Shown here piece after piece: positions 33,145 to 42,429 of a DNA stretch of 64,000 bases. Where the stretch lies: positions 1-64,000 of the forward strand of contig SVHN01000004.1 in NCBI GenBank assembly GCA_015055805.1, given 5' to 3'. Each line of letters opens with the position of its first letter. The stretch's first letter is position 1. The stretch is from Clostridiales bacterium (GTDB lineage Bacteria; Bacillota; Clostridia; Christensenellales; Borkfalkiaceae). Below the pieces are notes generated by a model that ran no database searches, was not told where the DNA came from, and saw nothing but the letters and a program-made list of their open reading frames with translations. A program made the position numbers and the translations under genes.

Positions 33145-36012
33145 ATGGATAAAAAAATTATTGATTTAACTAAAAAATTACGTAATGAAAAATATATTGC
33201 AAGTTATCGTCCATTGCCGTTTTGGAGTTGGAACGACAAACTTGAAAAAGAAGAACTTACTGAACAAGTAAAATGGATGAAGGACCAAGGCTTTGGCGGA
33301 TACTTTATGCACGCACGTGGCGGTCTAATTACTGAATATCTTGGCGAAGACTGGTTTGATTGCATAAAAGCGTGCACCGACGTTGGGGAAAAACTAGGTA
33401 TGCAAAGTTGGGTTTACGACGAAAACGGCTGGCCTAGCGGTTTTGTTGGTGGTAAACTTTTAGAAGATCCCGAAAATTGTGATAGATACATAACTTATTC
33501 TATCGGTGAATATGATCCTAATTCTACCGTATCTTATCTTATTACTGATACTGAAATCGTCAGAACGACAAAGGCTGGTAAAGGTGAATACTTAAACCTT
33601 TTTGAAAACGTTTCTATATCAACTGCCGATATTTTAAATCCTGACGTTGTCGAGAAGTTTTTAACCCTAACGCACGATGAGTATAAAAAGCGTTTTGGTG
33701 ATGCGTTTTCAAAACTAATTAAAGGGTTCTTTACTGACGAACCGCAATATTATAGGGCAAAACACCCTTACACCAAAATGATAGCAAAACTCTTCAAGGA
33801 AAAGTATAACGAAGATATTTACGATAAACTAGGCTTAATGTTTGTCGATAAAAATGGATATAAAGAGTTTAGATACCGCTACTGGAAAGGTATGCAAGAA
33901 CTATTCATAAACGCATTTGGTAAAATGGTTTATGACTGGTGCGACAAAAATGGCGTATCACTAACAGGGCATTATATTGAAGAAAGTTCGTTAAACTATC
34001 AAATGCTTTGTTGTGCTGGAATAATGCCGTTTTATGAATACGAACATATTCCCGGTATAGATCACTTAGGCAAGAAGAATACTGGCGAAATAGAGGCAAG
34101 ACAGGTCTATTCGGTTGCAAAACAACTTGGCAAAAAACAAGTTCTTACCGAAACGTTTGCTGGCGCAGGCTGGGACGTTTCACCAAGAGAACTAAAAATG
34201 ACGGCGGAAAGTCAATACGTCCGCGGTGTGAATTTGATGTGTCAACATCTACTTCCGTATTCTATTCGTGGGCAAAGAAAACGTGATTATCCTGCGTTCT
34301 ATTCATGGGCAAATTCTTGGGTAAAAGAAGACTTTAAATCATTTAACGATTATTTTACAAGACTTGGCTATTTGCTAGGTGAAAGCAAGGAAAATGCGCG
34401 AGTAGCAATACTTTCACCGATTAGAAGTTCGTATTTTGACTATAAACGAGCAGGTTGGACTACAAAAAGCGACGTTGATAGTTCATATAAAGCGTTAGCA
34501 GCTAAATTATCTTCGTTAAATATTCCTTTTGATATTATAGACGAGACGGTAATGGCAAAACACGCCAAAGTTATGGGGAATAAATTAATCATTGGCGCGT
34601 GTATTTACGATTTTATCATATTCTCAAAAGTATTTACTTTAGACAAAACGAGTTACGATTTGTTTGAACAGTATTATAACGCTGGTGGCAAAATGCTATT
34701 TTGCGACGACTTGCCAACCCATATTGAAGGGAAAGAACACGTTTACACGTTTAAGTCAAATACTGATTTTGATGAAATTATTAAGGCGCAAGATTACACT
34801 ATAAGCGATCCAAACACACAGATAAAATCTACTATTCGTGAATATAACGGGCTTAAGTTTATTTATGCAGTAAATCTTTCAAACGAGCCGACAACAGTTA
34901 TTTTTAGCGGTGATTTTAAGAGTTTTATTAGGCTTGATTTGGAGAATTTAACTACTGAAAGTATTAGTAATACCGTGCGTTTTGACGGTGGGCAATCTTA
35001 TATACTTTTCTTGTCAGACGATAGAGTTTGTGTTGAAGAAGAAAAGTCTAATTGTATTCTTACTCTTAATGGCCCGAAAAAAATCACTAATTGTTCAGAT
35101 AATTATTTGACGCTTGATACTTTGCAGTTCTCGCTTGACGGCGTTAATTACAGCAAAAAGTTAAGATATATGGGTGTTTTTAATGAACTGTTAAAACTTC
35201 GTTATAACGGCGAAGTATTCTTAAAATACACTTTTAACGTTGAAAAATTACCTAATAAAATTAATTTCTTAGCCGAAGATATGCATAATATTTGGTGCAA
35301 AATTAACGGTAATTTAATCGACCTTAATTGCGCGTCTAAGTTTGATAAGAAGATTTTAAAGGGTGATATTACAAAATACGTTGTTTTAGGCGAAAACGAA
35401 GTAATTATCAAGATTAACTTCTATGAAAGCGACGACGTTTATTTTGTTTTGTTCGGTGGTAGTGCCGTTACCGAAGGTCTTAAAAACAAACTAGCGTACG
35501 ATACGACCATTGAAAGCTGTTATCTTGAAGGTGATTTCGGTGTTTATTCAAAAAGTGGTATCGTTAAAGATTTATGTCAATCAGACTTTTATCGTGGTAA
35601 AGATTTTTATATTTCAGAAAGAAAAACTTGTGTTGATAATATGATTAAAGACGGATACCCGTTTTTTGTCGGCAACGTTGAGTTTAGCGACGAGTTCACT
35701 TGGGATAAAGAATTCTGTATTCTCGATTTAAAAGGTAATTACGCTATATCCGAGATTTACGTTAACGACGCTAAGGTTGATAAATCATATTTTTCAAATA
35801 AAGCCGATATATCCAAATACGTTGTCAAAGGTAAAAATACTATTAAAATAAAAATTTGGTCGGGCGGAAGAAACTTGTTTGGCCCACACCATTATCAAAT
35901 CGAGCCGCCGGGAGTTGGTCCAAATACTTATGAGCTTGTTGGTACGTGGGTAGACGGCGTTTCTTCTGATGAAACTTTAGATTATTCTTTCAAAAAATTT
36001 GGATTAGACTAA
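33145..36012 (+). CDS. GH106-like alpha-L-rhamnosidase
   Basis: 955 residues. The N-terminal region (RPLPFWSWNDKLEKEELTEQV, then GFGGYFMHARGGL, YDENGWPSGFVGG) is the start of the large TIM-barrel glycosyl hydrolases that include family 106. ETFAGAGWDVSPRELKMTAE and the TDEPQYY segment provide acidic residues typical of the active site. The last 300 residues form beta-sandwich domains. There is no signal peptide, so cytoplasmic action on rhamnose-containing oligosaccharides is likely. Specificity is inferred from the family. It is an isolated sugar gene among core genes and has its own strong promoter. Confidence 0.8.
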   Translation: MDKKIIDLTKKLRNEKYIASYRPLPFWSWNDKLEKEELTEQVKWMKDQGFGGYFMHARGGLITEYLGEDWFDCIKACTDVGEKLGMQSWVYDENGWPSGFVGGKLLEDPENCDRYITYSIGEYDPNSTVSYLITDTEIVRTTKAGKGEYLNLFENVSISTADILNPDVVEKFLTLTHDEYKKRFGDAFSKLIKGFFTDEPQYYRAKHPYTKMIAKLFKEKYNEDIYDKLGLMFVDKNGYKEFRYRYWKGMQELFINAFGKMVYDWCDKNGVSLTGHYIEESSLNYQMLCCAGIMPFYEYEHIPGIDHLGKKNTGEIEARQVYSVAKQLGKKQVLTETFAGAGWDVSPRELKMTAESQYVRGVNLMCQHLLPYSIRGQRKRDYPAFYSWANSWVKEDFKSFNDYFTRLGYLLGESKENARVAILSPIRSSYFDYKRAGWTTKSDVDSSYKALAAKLSSLNIPFDIIDETVMAKHAKVMGNKLIIGACIYDFIIFSKVFTLDKTSYDLFEQYYNAGGKMLFCDDLPTHIEGKEHVYTFKSNTDFDEIIKAQDYTISDPNTQIKSTIREYNGLKFIYAVNLSNEPTTVIFSGDFKSFIRLDLENLTTESISNTVRFDGGQSYILFLSDDRVCVEEEKSNCILTLNGPKKITNCSDNYLTLDTLQFSLDGVNYSKKLRYMGVFNELLKLRYNGEVFLKYTFNVEKLPNKINFLAEDMHNIWCKINGNLIDLNCASKFDKKILKGDITKYVVLGENEVIIKINFYESDDVYFVLFGGSAVTEGLKNKLAYDTTIESCYLEGDFGVYSKSGIVKDLCQSDFYRGKDFYISERKTCVDNMIKDGYPFFVGNVEFSDEFTWDKEFCILDLKGNYAISEIYVNDAKVDKSYFSNKADISKYVVKGKNTIKIKIWSGGRNLFGPHHYQIEPPGVGPNTYELVGTWVDGVSSDETLDYSFKKFGLD

Positions 36013-36053
36013 TTTGAACTAAAATTTATATAAACTATCTTGTGGGTGAACAA

Positions 36054-37355
36054 ATGAATCAAAGAGAAACCTTAAAAGTAAACGAAAAAGGACGTTTAGA
36101 AATCGGTGGTGTTGATACGAGCGATTTAGTAAAGCAGTATGGTACGCCACTTTACGTTATGGACCAAAAATATATTGAAGATATGTGTAAGATTTATGCC
36201 GATACTCTCAAAAATGAGTATGGTGACGGCATGATTTGTTATGCGTCTAAAGCATTTAGTTGTAAAGAAATATACAGAATAATTAATAATATGGGGATTG
36301 GCGCAGATTCGGTGTCGGGCGGTGAACTTTATACTGCAGCGTCGGTCGGATTTCCGATGGAAAAAATATGTTTGCACGGTAATAATAAAACTTATAATGA
36401 ATTATGTTTTGCCGTTGAAAACAAAGTTGGATATATCGTCCTTGATTCCTATACCGAAGCGGATACCCTTGACGATATCTGCAAGGGGCAAGGCGTAAAG
36501 CAAAAAGTATTAATCAGGGTTAACCCCGGTGTTGAGGCGCATACACATCATTTTATTCAAACGGCAAAAGTAGACTCTAAATTTGGATTTTCAATAGATA
36601 GTGGTGAGGCGGAAAAAGTTGTTAAGTACGTTAAAGAAAAGGCTAATCTTGACTTGGTTGGATTGCATTGCCATATAGGCTCTCAGATATTTGAAACAAA
36701 ATCCTTTTTGCTTGCTGTTGAAAAAATGACGGATTTTTATCAGTATCTAAAAAATATCGGCATTGAGTTTGACGTTCTAAATCTAGGCGGTGGGTTTGGT
36801 ATATATTACGCCGAAGGCGATGAGAAAAAATCTTGCGCAGAATATGCTAATTATATTAAAAATATTGCAAACGAATTAAAATCTGCGGTGGAGAAGAAGG
36901 GGTTGAAAAAACCGTATCTTATACTTGAACCAGGCAGATCGATTGTTGGTGAGGCAGGAATTACTCTTTATACTGTTGGAAGAATAAAAGATATTGAGGG
37001 GATAAAGACCTATCTTGCGATTAACGGCGGTATGTTTGACAACCCTAGATTTGCTCTTTATCAGGCTAAATATACTGTCGTTGCGGCTCAGAATATGCTT
37101 GCTAAAAAAGATAAGGTGTATACAATAGCGGGAAAATGCTGTGAAAGTGGCGATATTATAGCAGAAGATTGCCAGCTTCCCCAAATAAAAGAGGGTGAAC
37201 ATGTTGCTGTTTTATCTACGGGTGCTTATAATTATTCAATGTCAAGCAACTATAACAGAAATCTTATTCCGCCTGTTGTTATGGTAAAAGACGGCAAATC
37301 AAGATACGTTATTAAACCGCAAACGTACGAAGATTTAATAAGAAATGATATTTAA
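36054..37355 (+). CDS. lysA: diaminopimelate decarboxylase
   Basis: 433 residues from ATG 36054; a GTG four codons upstream is the alternative. The PLP lysine is in CYASKAFSCKEI. The His/glycine-rich HCHIGSQI, LNLGGGFG, EPGRSIVGEAG and CESGD blocks are all present. It converts meso-diaminopimelate to lysine. It sits downstream of the rhamnosidase gene with only 41 bases between stop and start, so it may share that promoter. A terminator follows. Confidence 0.95.
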   Translation: MNQRETLKVNEKGRLEIGGVDTSDLVKQYGTPLYVMDQKYIEDMCKIYADTLKNEYGDGMICYASKAFSCKEIYRIINNMGIGADSVSGGELYTAASVGFPMEKICLHGNNKTYNELCFAVENKVGYIVLDSYTEADTLDDICKGQGVKQKVLIRVNPGVEAHTHHFIQTAKVDSKFGFSIDSGEAEKVVKYVKEKANLDLVGLHCHIGSQIFETKSFLLAVEKMTDFYQYLKNIGIEFDVLNLGGGFGIYYAEGDEKKSCAEYANYIKNIANELKSAVEKKGLKKPYLILEPGRSIVGEAGITLYTVGRIKDIEGIKTYLAINGGMFDNPRFALYQAKYTVVAAQNMLAKKDKVYTIAGKCCESGDIIAEDCQLPQIKEGEHVAVLSTGAYNYSMSSNYNRNLIPPVVMVKDGKSRYVIKPQTYEDLIRNDI

Positions 37356-37358
37356 ATT

Positions 37359-37388
37359 CAAAACGCTTAACAAGTTTAAGCGTTTTTT
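37359..37388 (+). terminator. intrinsic terminator after lysA
   Basis: AACGCTTAA and TTTAAGCGTT pair around a short loop, followed by TTTTTTC. Confidence 0.8.
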
Positions 37389-37451
37389 CTTGCATTTTTT
37401 CGTTTCTTAATATATAATGTTATATATATTTATTAGAAGGAAAGCTTTTAA

Positions 37452-38126
37452 GTGTTTATAGAAAGAATTATATCCTATATAGCAATGTTCCTTGCGTTAA
37501 TGCTAGTATTGCCTATACACGAGTTTGCGCACGGTTTTGGTTTTGCTGCGGTTAAAAGCGGTGATATGACGCCTAAACTTTATAATCGCTATACACTCAA
37601 TCCTTTGGCGCACGTAGACCCTTTAGGGCTTGTTTGTTTTGTTTTTGCAGGGTTTGGCTGGGCAAAACCCGTTCCCGTAAATCCAAACAATTTTAAGGAT
37701 TATAAAAAAGGTTGTTTTTATACGTCGATAGCAGGTGTTTCGGCTAACTATATTCTTGCTTTTTTAGCATATCCGTTATATATGCTGGTCGCTCTTTACG
37801 TTCCTGAATTTGGACTTTTTACAAAAACTTTAGGTTTAACGCTATTATACGTCTTTAGGTTGTCTTTAGTATTTTTCGTATTCAATCTTATCCCGATATA
37901 TCCTTTGGACGGTTTTAGAGTTATAGACGTTTTTAGTAAAAAACGTTCGTCGTTATATTGGTTTTTGAGATATAAGGGCGTATACGTTCTTTATGGATTA
38001 TTTATTTTAAGTGTTGTTGCTGATTTTTCGGGGCTATATTTTTTAGACGTTTTAGGCATATCAATTAATTTTGTCGTCGGGTTTTTACAAAAACCGATAA
38101 CGCTATTATGGGGGCTAATTTTCTAA
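37452..38126 (+). CDS. site-2 protease family (M50) membrane metalloprotease
   Basis: 224 residues from GTG 37452 (AGAAGGAAA at 37435-37443); no ATG is near. Zinc motif HEFAH lies at residues 23-27, and the second ligand is in NLIPIYPLDGFR. Five or six hydrophobic helices give a short M50B-type protease. Such proteins precede scpA in many Clostridia, but their substrate is not known. It is not the SpoIVFB of the sigma-K pathway as far as the sequence shows. The stop codon overlaps the scpA ATG by one base. Confidence 0.88.
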   Translation: MFIERIISYIAMFLALMLVLPIHEFAHGFGFAAVKSGDMTPKLYNRYTLNPLAHVDPLGLVCFVFAGFGWAKPVPVNPNNFKDYKKGCFYTSIAGVSANYILAFLAYPLYMLVALYVPEFGLFTKTLGLTLLYVFRLSLVFFVFNLIPIYPLDGFRVIDVFSKKRSSLYWFLRYKGVYVLYGLFILSVVADFSGLYFLDVLGISINFVVGFLQKPITLLWGLIF

Positions 38127-38896
38127 TGGCAGAATTTGAATCAATTGTCGATTATTCAACAAAACTTGATAACTTTGAAGGTCCTCTTGATTTGCTTTTA
38201 CATCTTATAAAAGAAGCAAAGATCGAAATTAAGGAAATCTTCGTGTCGCAAGTAACCGAACAATTTTTAGCATATATGGAAGGGGTTAGTGTTTTAGACG
38301 TTGATAAGGCAAGTGAATACCTTAATATGGCGGCAACACTTTTAGAAATTAAGTCAAAATCCATACTGCCTAAAATTGAAGAGTATTTAGACGACCTTGA
38401 AGACCCAGAAACCGCGCTTATAAGACAGCTTGAAGAGTATAAATTATTTAAAGAGGCGAGTGAAAAGTTAAAAGAACACGAAAATGTTCTAAGATTTTAT
38501 AAAGAGCCAGACAAATCGGTTGGCGACGTTAAAATTGTATATAACGATTTTAATCTTGACGGACTTATTGCTGCTTTTTCAAAACTTTTAATGCGCGTTG
38601 ACGACAAAAAGCGTCAAGAAAACGTTCTAAAAGAAATACCAAAAGAAGTTTTTACGGTTAAAGATAAAGTAGAACATATAAGATCCATACTACTTGATCG
38701 CAAAGAAGCAAGTTTTTTTGAAATGTTTTCAAGTTATTACACTAAAAACGAGCTTATTACAACCTTTCAAGCAATGCTAGAATTATTGAAACTACAATAT
38801 ATAACAGTCGAACAGAACGGAGTTTTTGACGATATAACGATTACGTTAAGGGAAGATAGAAATGAAGAACTTGGAGAAATTGACGAATACAATTGA
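38126..38896 (+). CDS. scpA: segregation and condensation protein A
   Basis: 256 residues from ATG 38126. The N-terminal kleisin pattern KLDNFEGPLDLLLHLIKEAKIEI is typical. The C-terminal winged helix (FTVKDKVEHIRSILLDRKEASFFEMFSS) binds the SMC head. It forms the condensin complex with Smc and ScpB for chromosome compaction. It overlaps scpB by 35 bases. Confidence 0.95.
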   Translation: MAEFESIVDYSTKLDNFEGPLDLLLHLIKEAKIEIKEIFVSQVTEQFLAYMEGVSVLDVDKASEYLNMAATLLEIKSKSILPKIEEYLDDLEDPETALIRQLEEYKLFKEASEKLKEHENVLRFYKEPDKSVGDVKIVYNDFNLDGLIAAFSKLLMRVDDKKRQENVLKEIPKEVFTVKDKVEHIRSILLDRKEASFFEMFSSYYTKNELITTFQAMLELLKLQYITVEQNGVFDDITITLREDRNEELGEIDEYN

Positions 38897-39599
38897 ATCA
38901 ATACTTTTTGTGTCGGGTACACAGGTTGCTATATCTGATATTTCAGAAAAACTTGAAGTTACTGATAAAGATATCCAGTCTGCCGTTAAAGTTTTGCAGG
39001 AAAAATACTCGGGAGATAGTGGTATACAGTTGCTTTCTTTCAATAAAAAATTGCAATTTTGCTCTAATCCCAAATATGCCGACGAAGTATCGTCAGTATT
39101 AAATCCCATAAAAGAAAGAGAACTTTCTAAGAGCATGCTTGAAGTTGCGGCAATTATTGCTTATAAACAGCCCGTAACTAGAATTGACCTTGAAGAAATA
39201 AGGGGAAATAGTGAATACGCGGTACAGAAACTATTAGAACTTGGTGTTATAGAACCTGTAGGAAGAAAAGACGCAGTTGGAAAACCTGTACTTTTTGGAA
39301 CGACGGATAAGTTCTTAAAACGTTTCCAAATATCTTCGCTCGACGAACTACCCGATTATGACGAGTTGATTAACAAAATTCAACTAATTAGGGGTGATAA
39401 TAAGGAAGACGATTACCTTTACAGTAAAGACGTTTACGTTGACGAAACGGCAGCAACTGCAGACGTTAATCAGCCTTCAAACGGCAATGAAGAAGACAAT
39501 TCTGAAAAAGATACCACTAATGACGATTTTGAACTTCCCGATATTGAAGATGAAGAAATTCCAGATTTTCTGGTCGGGGAAGACGTTGAGAAAATTTAA
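38862..39599 (+). CDS. scpB: segregation and condensation protein B
   Basis: 245 residues. Tandem winged helices with LTNTIESILFVSGTQVAISDI and ELSKSMLEVAAIIAYKQPVTR, then EEIRGNSEYAVQKLLELGVIEP, are the ScpB pattern. The C-terminal 50 residues are an acidic low-complexity tail. It works as a dimer with ScpA and Smc. Start is the first ATG with a GGGAAG site, inside scpA. The terminator for the pair overlaps the next ORF. Confidence 0.94.
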   Translation: MKNLEKLTNTIESILFVSGTQVAISDISEKLEVTDKDIQSAVKVLQEKYSGDSGIQLLSFNKKLQFCSNPKYADEVSSVLNPIKERELSKSMLEVAAIIAYKQPVTRIDLEEIRGNSEYAVQKLLELGVIEPVGRKDAVGKPVLFGTTDKFLKRFQISSLDELPDYDELINKIQLIRGDNKEDDYLYSKDVYVDETAATADVNQPSNGNEEDNSEKDTTNDDFELPDIEDEEIPDFLVGEDVEKI

Positions 39600-39614
39600 T
39601 CGAATAAATATTAT

Positions 39615-40232
39615 ATGAAGAAGGACAAACGCGTCCTTCTTTTTTTGTATATAAAAAATATTAATGCAAATATTAAATTTGTGATAATTGCTGCAATATT
39701 GACTTATATTATTCTAATATTTCCGTTATTTTTAAATCTTCAAATATATTACTCTGCGAATTTGAAGAGGGTATATTTTGTTATAGATTTATTTGGAATG
39801 TTAAAAATTATAAGCGGATACATTGAAATTATAAAAGAAGGAGTTTGTATTCATTTAACAAAGAATAAAGCAATTATCATTGAAAATAAACAATTACTCG
39901 GTGTTGGTGAAAAAGTTAAACCATTAAAAGATTATCATATAATTAGAGTTCACTCTTTGACTGAAATAGGACTAGCAAAAAATAATCTAGCGGCATTTTC
40001 AGCCGCTTTTATCCTAAATTATATAAATCAAACGTTAGACTGGTATTTTTATCACGATAAACCATATCTAGTTCTTGACAACAAAATTAACTACCACGAA
40101 GACGAAAACGTGTTAAATTTATACATGAAATCAACTATTATATTTAATTTATTGATGATATTATTGAGTATTATTAAAATAATAATGGAGAAAATAATTT
40201 ATGCAATCATATACAGACAACAACAGAATTAA
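39615..40232 (+). CDS. DUF2953-like membrane protein (YtfI-type)
   Basis: 205 residues from ATG 39615. A hydrophobic N-terminus (IKFVIIAAILTYIILIFPLFL) is followed by a basic, beta-rich middle part and a C-terminal helix with a hydrophobic end. Bacillus YtfI (DUF2953) stands beside ytfJ/gerW, and this gene has the same neighbour, so it is assigned by position and topology rather than by a clear motif. The first 12 codons coincide with a terminator hairpin, so translation may really begin further down (for example at the GTG near 39678). Confidence 0.5.
   Translation: MKKDKRVLLFLYIKNINANIKFVIIAAILTYIILIFPLFLNLQIYYSANLKRVYFVIDLFGMLKIISGYIEIIKEGVCIHLTKNKAIIIENKQLLGVGEKVKPLKDYHIIRVHSLTEIGLAKNNLAAFSAAFILNYINQTLDWYFYHDKPYLVLDNKINYHEDENVLNLYMKSTIIFNLLMILLSIIKIIMEKIIYAIIYRQQQN
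39618..39646 (+). terminator. intrinsic terminator of scpAB lying inside the next ORF
   Basis: AAGAAGGAC (39618-39626) and GTCCTTCTT (39633-39641) form a perfect 9-bp stem with loop AAACGC, followed by TTTTT. It starts right after the ATG of the DUF2953-like gene. Confidence 0.75.
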
Positions 40233-40584
40233 TTCTTTAATAGAAACAACTTTTAAGAATTTGAGCGGTATTATTGACGTAAATACCGTCGTAGGTAGTC
40301 CCATTAAAACAGAAAACGGTGAATATGTTGTTCCCGTTTCAAAAGTAACTATCGGTATTATGATGGGTGGCGGTGAATATGGTAAACTAAATATATTTAA
40401 AAAATCTTCAGATTTGCCGTATTCTGCTGGTAATGGTGCTGTAATATCAATAAAACCTTGTGGCTTTTTGTTAAAGGAAGGGGAAGCTTTTAAGGTGCTA
40501 ACCGTGGCAGATCAGCCGTATGAAAAACTTATTGAAAAAGCAACGGAGTTCTTAAATGAATTACAAAACAATGAAAAGCAATAA
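40201..40584 (+). CDS. gerW: GerW family sporulation protein (YtfJ)
   Basis: 127 residues. Family features are the GTVVGSPI-type start (VNTVVGSPIKTENGEYVVPVSKVTIG), a Gly-rich MMGGGEYG and a C-terminal SIKPCGFLL. YtfJ/GerW is a spore-coat-associated protein that B. subtilis needs for normal germination with some nutrients. A TAATGGAGAAAATAAT site precedes ATG 40201, which overlaps the upstream gene by 32 bases. It overlaps the following carboxypeptidase gene. Confidence 0.85.
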   Translation: MQSYTDNNRINSLIETTFKNLSGIIDVNTVVGSPIKTENGEYVVPVSKVTIGIMMGGGEYGKLNIFKKSSDLPYSAGNGAVISIKPCGFLLKEGEAFKVLTVADQPYEKLIEKATEFLNELQNNEKQ

Positions 40585-41659
40585 TTCATTTGTATTGAAA
40601 TTCGCTATTGCTTTTACTTTGGTTTTAATATTAATGCTATGTAATGTTGTGGTCAATAATACCGAGGTTGAAGCGAGTAGCCGTAGCGGTCAAATAATAA
40701 TGGAAAGAGACTCAAATAGAGTTTTATACCAAGATAATGCTAATGAAAAAATGTACATGGCGAGCACCACAAAAATCGTTACTTGTTTAGTGGTGATTGA
40801 GAACTGTAATATGTCTGACATAATAACGGTTTCTAACGATACGGTTGGTGTAGAGGGGTCAAGTATATATTTGGAAGTTGGTGAAAAGTTGTCTGTAAAA
40901 GATCTGCTTTACGGTTTAATGCTTAGATCTGGAAACGACTGCGCAGAAACGCTTGCTGTTCATTGCAGCGGAAGTATAGAAAAGTTTGCAGAACTAATGA
41001 ATATAACGGCTAAAAGAATCGGGGCGGTTAATAGTAATTTTACTAATCCGCACGGACTACACGACGATAATCATTATACAACCGCTTATGATTTAGCTTT
41101 GATATCGTGTTATGCGATGAAAAATGATACGTTTAGAGAAATTGTATCGACAAAATCAATAGATATTCCGTTTACTACCAGAAATTATAATAGACATTTA
41201 GTTAATAAAAATAAAATGTTAAAAGAATTTGAAGGCTCAACTGGAATAAAAACAGGATATACTAAAAAGGCTGGAAGATGCTTAGTTTCTAGTTGTGTTA
41301 GAGATGGCATGGAACTTATTTGCGTAGTATTAAACTGTCCGCCGATGTTTGAACGCTCTAAAGAATTGCTAACAAACACGTTTTCATCGTATAAATTATA
41401 TAACGTACTAGATTCTGATAATATCGTTGGATTTATATTTAATACTAAAAATAATAAAAAAATTGCAATCTATATTAAAGATGACGTTTTTTTGCCGTTA
41501 ACACAACATGAAATTAAAAATATAAAAATTGAATACGATTATCCAAATTTTATTGATTATTCCGTAAAAAAAGACCAAGAAATTGGTTCTGTCAAAATTT
41601 ATTGTGAAAATAACTTGATTTTTCAACAAAAAATCTATACTATAATAGGAGTAGAATAA
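40556..41659 (+). CDS. D-alanyl-D-alanine carboxypeptidase (S11, DacB-like)
   Basis: 367 residues. A signal peptide or anchor ends near residue 38. The active-site motifs are Ser70-Thr-Thr-Lys73, Ser125-Gly-Asn127 and Lys232-Thr-Gly234. A short C-terminal beta domain follows. It is the second S11 enzyme in the window; being behind gerW it is probably spore-related (DacB acts on cortex cross-linking in the mother cell), but the sequence alone cannot separate dacB from dacF. The start overlaps the gerW end, so the pair is coupled. Confidence 0.85.
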   Translation: MNYKTMKSNNSFVLKFAIAFTLVLILMLCNVVVNNTEVEASSRSGQIIMERDSNRVLYQDNANEKMYMASTTKIVTCLVVIENCNMSDIITVSNDTVGVEGSSIYLEVGEKLSVKDLLYGLMLRSGNDCAETLAVHCSGSIEKFAELMNITAKRIGAVNSNFTNPHGLHDDNHYTTAYDLALISCYAMKNDTFREIVSTKSIDIPFTTRNYNRHLVNKNKMLKEFEGSTGIKTGYTKKAGRCLVSSCVRDGMELICVVLNCPPMFERSKELLTNTFSSYKLYNVLDSDNIVGFIFNTKNNKKIAIYIKDDVFLPLTQHEIKNIKIEYDYPNFIDYSVKKDQEIGSVKIYCENNLIFQQKIYTIIGVE

Positions 41660-41685
41660 ATTAAGATAAATTAAAGGATAAACTT

Positions 41686-42390
41686 ATGAGAATCAATAAA
41701 TTTTTGGCTAGCAGCGGTGTGGCATCAAGAAGAGCTGCCGATCAGTTGATTATTGACGGCGCAGTTAAAATTAATGGCAGAGTATGCAGCCTTGGTGATG
41801 AAGTTGATATGGGGTCAGATTCTGTAACGGTTAATGGAAAACCTGTAAACGTCGTTAAAAAGTATGATTATTATATTATGAATAAACCCAAAGGGTACGT
41901 TTGTACAGTAAAAGATGATAAGGGCAGAAAAACCGTTATAGATTTATTACCGTCTAATAGCAAACGTTTATTTCCGGTAGGAAGGCTTGACTACGATACC
42001 GAAGGACTATTAATTTTGACTAACGACGGCGATTTGACGTTTAAGTTAACACACCCCAAAAATGAAATTCCGAAAACTTATTTGGTAAAAACCGAAAAAC
42101 CTGTATCTGACGATGATTTATCCAAATTGAGATCGGGCGTAGTTATTGATGGTGTAAAGACAAAAAAATGCAACGTTAGGCTTATTGAAACTAGCAAAAC
42201 AGGTTCAAAACTTCATATTACCATTACTGAAGGAAGAAATCGTCAAATTCGAAAAATGTTTGAAGCTGTAAATAATTGCGTAGATTTTCTTAAACGCATT
42301 AAAATCGGTGAATTAAAACTTGCAGGACTAGACAGAGGTGAAGTAAGGCAACTTACCGCTCGTGAAGTCGATTATCTTATTAATTTATAA
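41686..42390 (+). CDS. rluB: ribosomal large-subunit pseudouridine synthase B
   Basis: 234 residues. The S4 domain at the start (RINKFLASSGVASRRAADQLI) is followed by the RsuA/RluB catalytic core with Asp in VGRLDYDTEGLLILTNDG and the closing GRNRQIRKMFEAV. It makes a pseudouridine in 23S rRNA (or 16S in the RsuA branch; the two are hard to separate by eye). Position next to scpAB and a carboxypeptidase is common in Clostridia. Confidence 0.92.
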   Translation: MRINKFLASSGVASRRAADQLIIDGAVKINGRVCSLGDEVDMGSDSVTVNGKPVNVVKKYDYYIMNKPKGYVCTVKDDKGRKTVIDLLPSNSKRLFPVGRLDYDTEGLLILTNDGDLTFKLTHPKNEIPKTYLVKTEKPVSDDDLSKLRSGVVIDGVKTKKCNVRLIETSKTGSKLHITITEGRNRQIRKMFEAVNNCVDFLKRIKIGELKLAGLDRGEVRQLTAREVDYLINL

Positions 42391-42400
42391 AATTTCAATT

Positions 42401-42429
42401 AAAAAAACCGCTTATTTAGCGGTTTTTTT
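42401..42429. terminator. bidirectional terminator between rluB and the PadR-type gene
   Basis: AAAAAAACCGCT and AGCGGTTTTTTT flank TATTT. A T-run follows in both orientations, so the hairpin can stop rluB transcription and that of the convergent minus-strand gene, whose stop codon at 42412 lies within it. Confidence 0.88.

Noticed and set aside
36013-36053. Lysine riboswitch or T-box before lysA
   Set aside because: Only 41 bases separate the stop of the rhamnosidase gene and the lysA start, too short for either leader.
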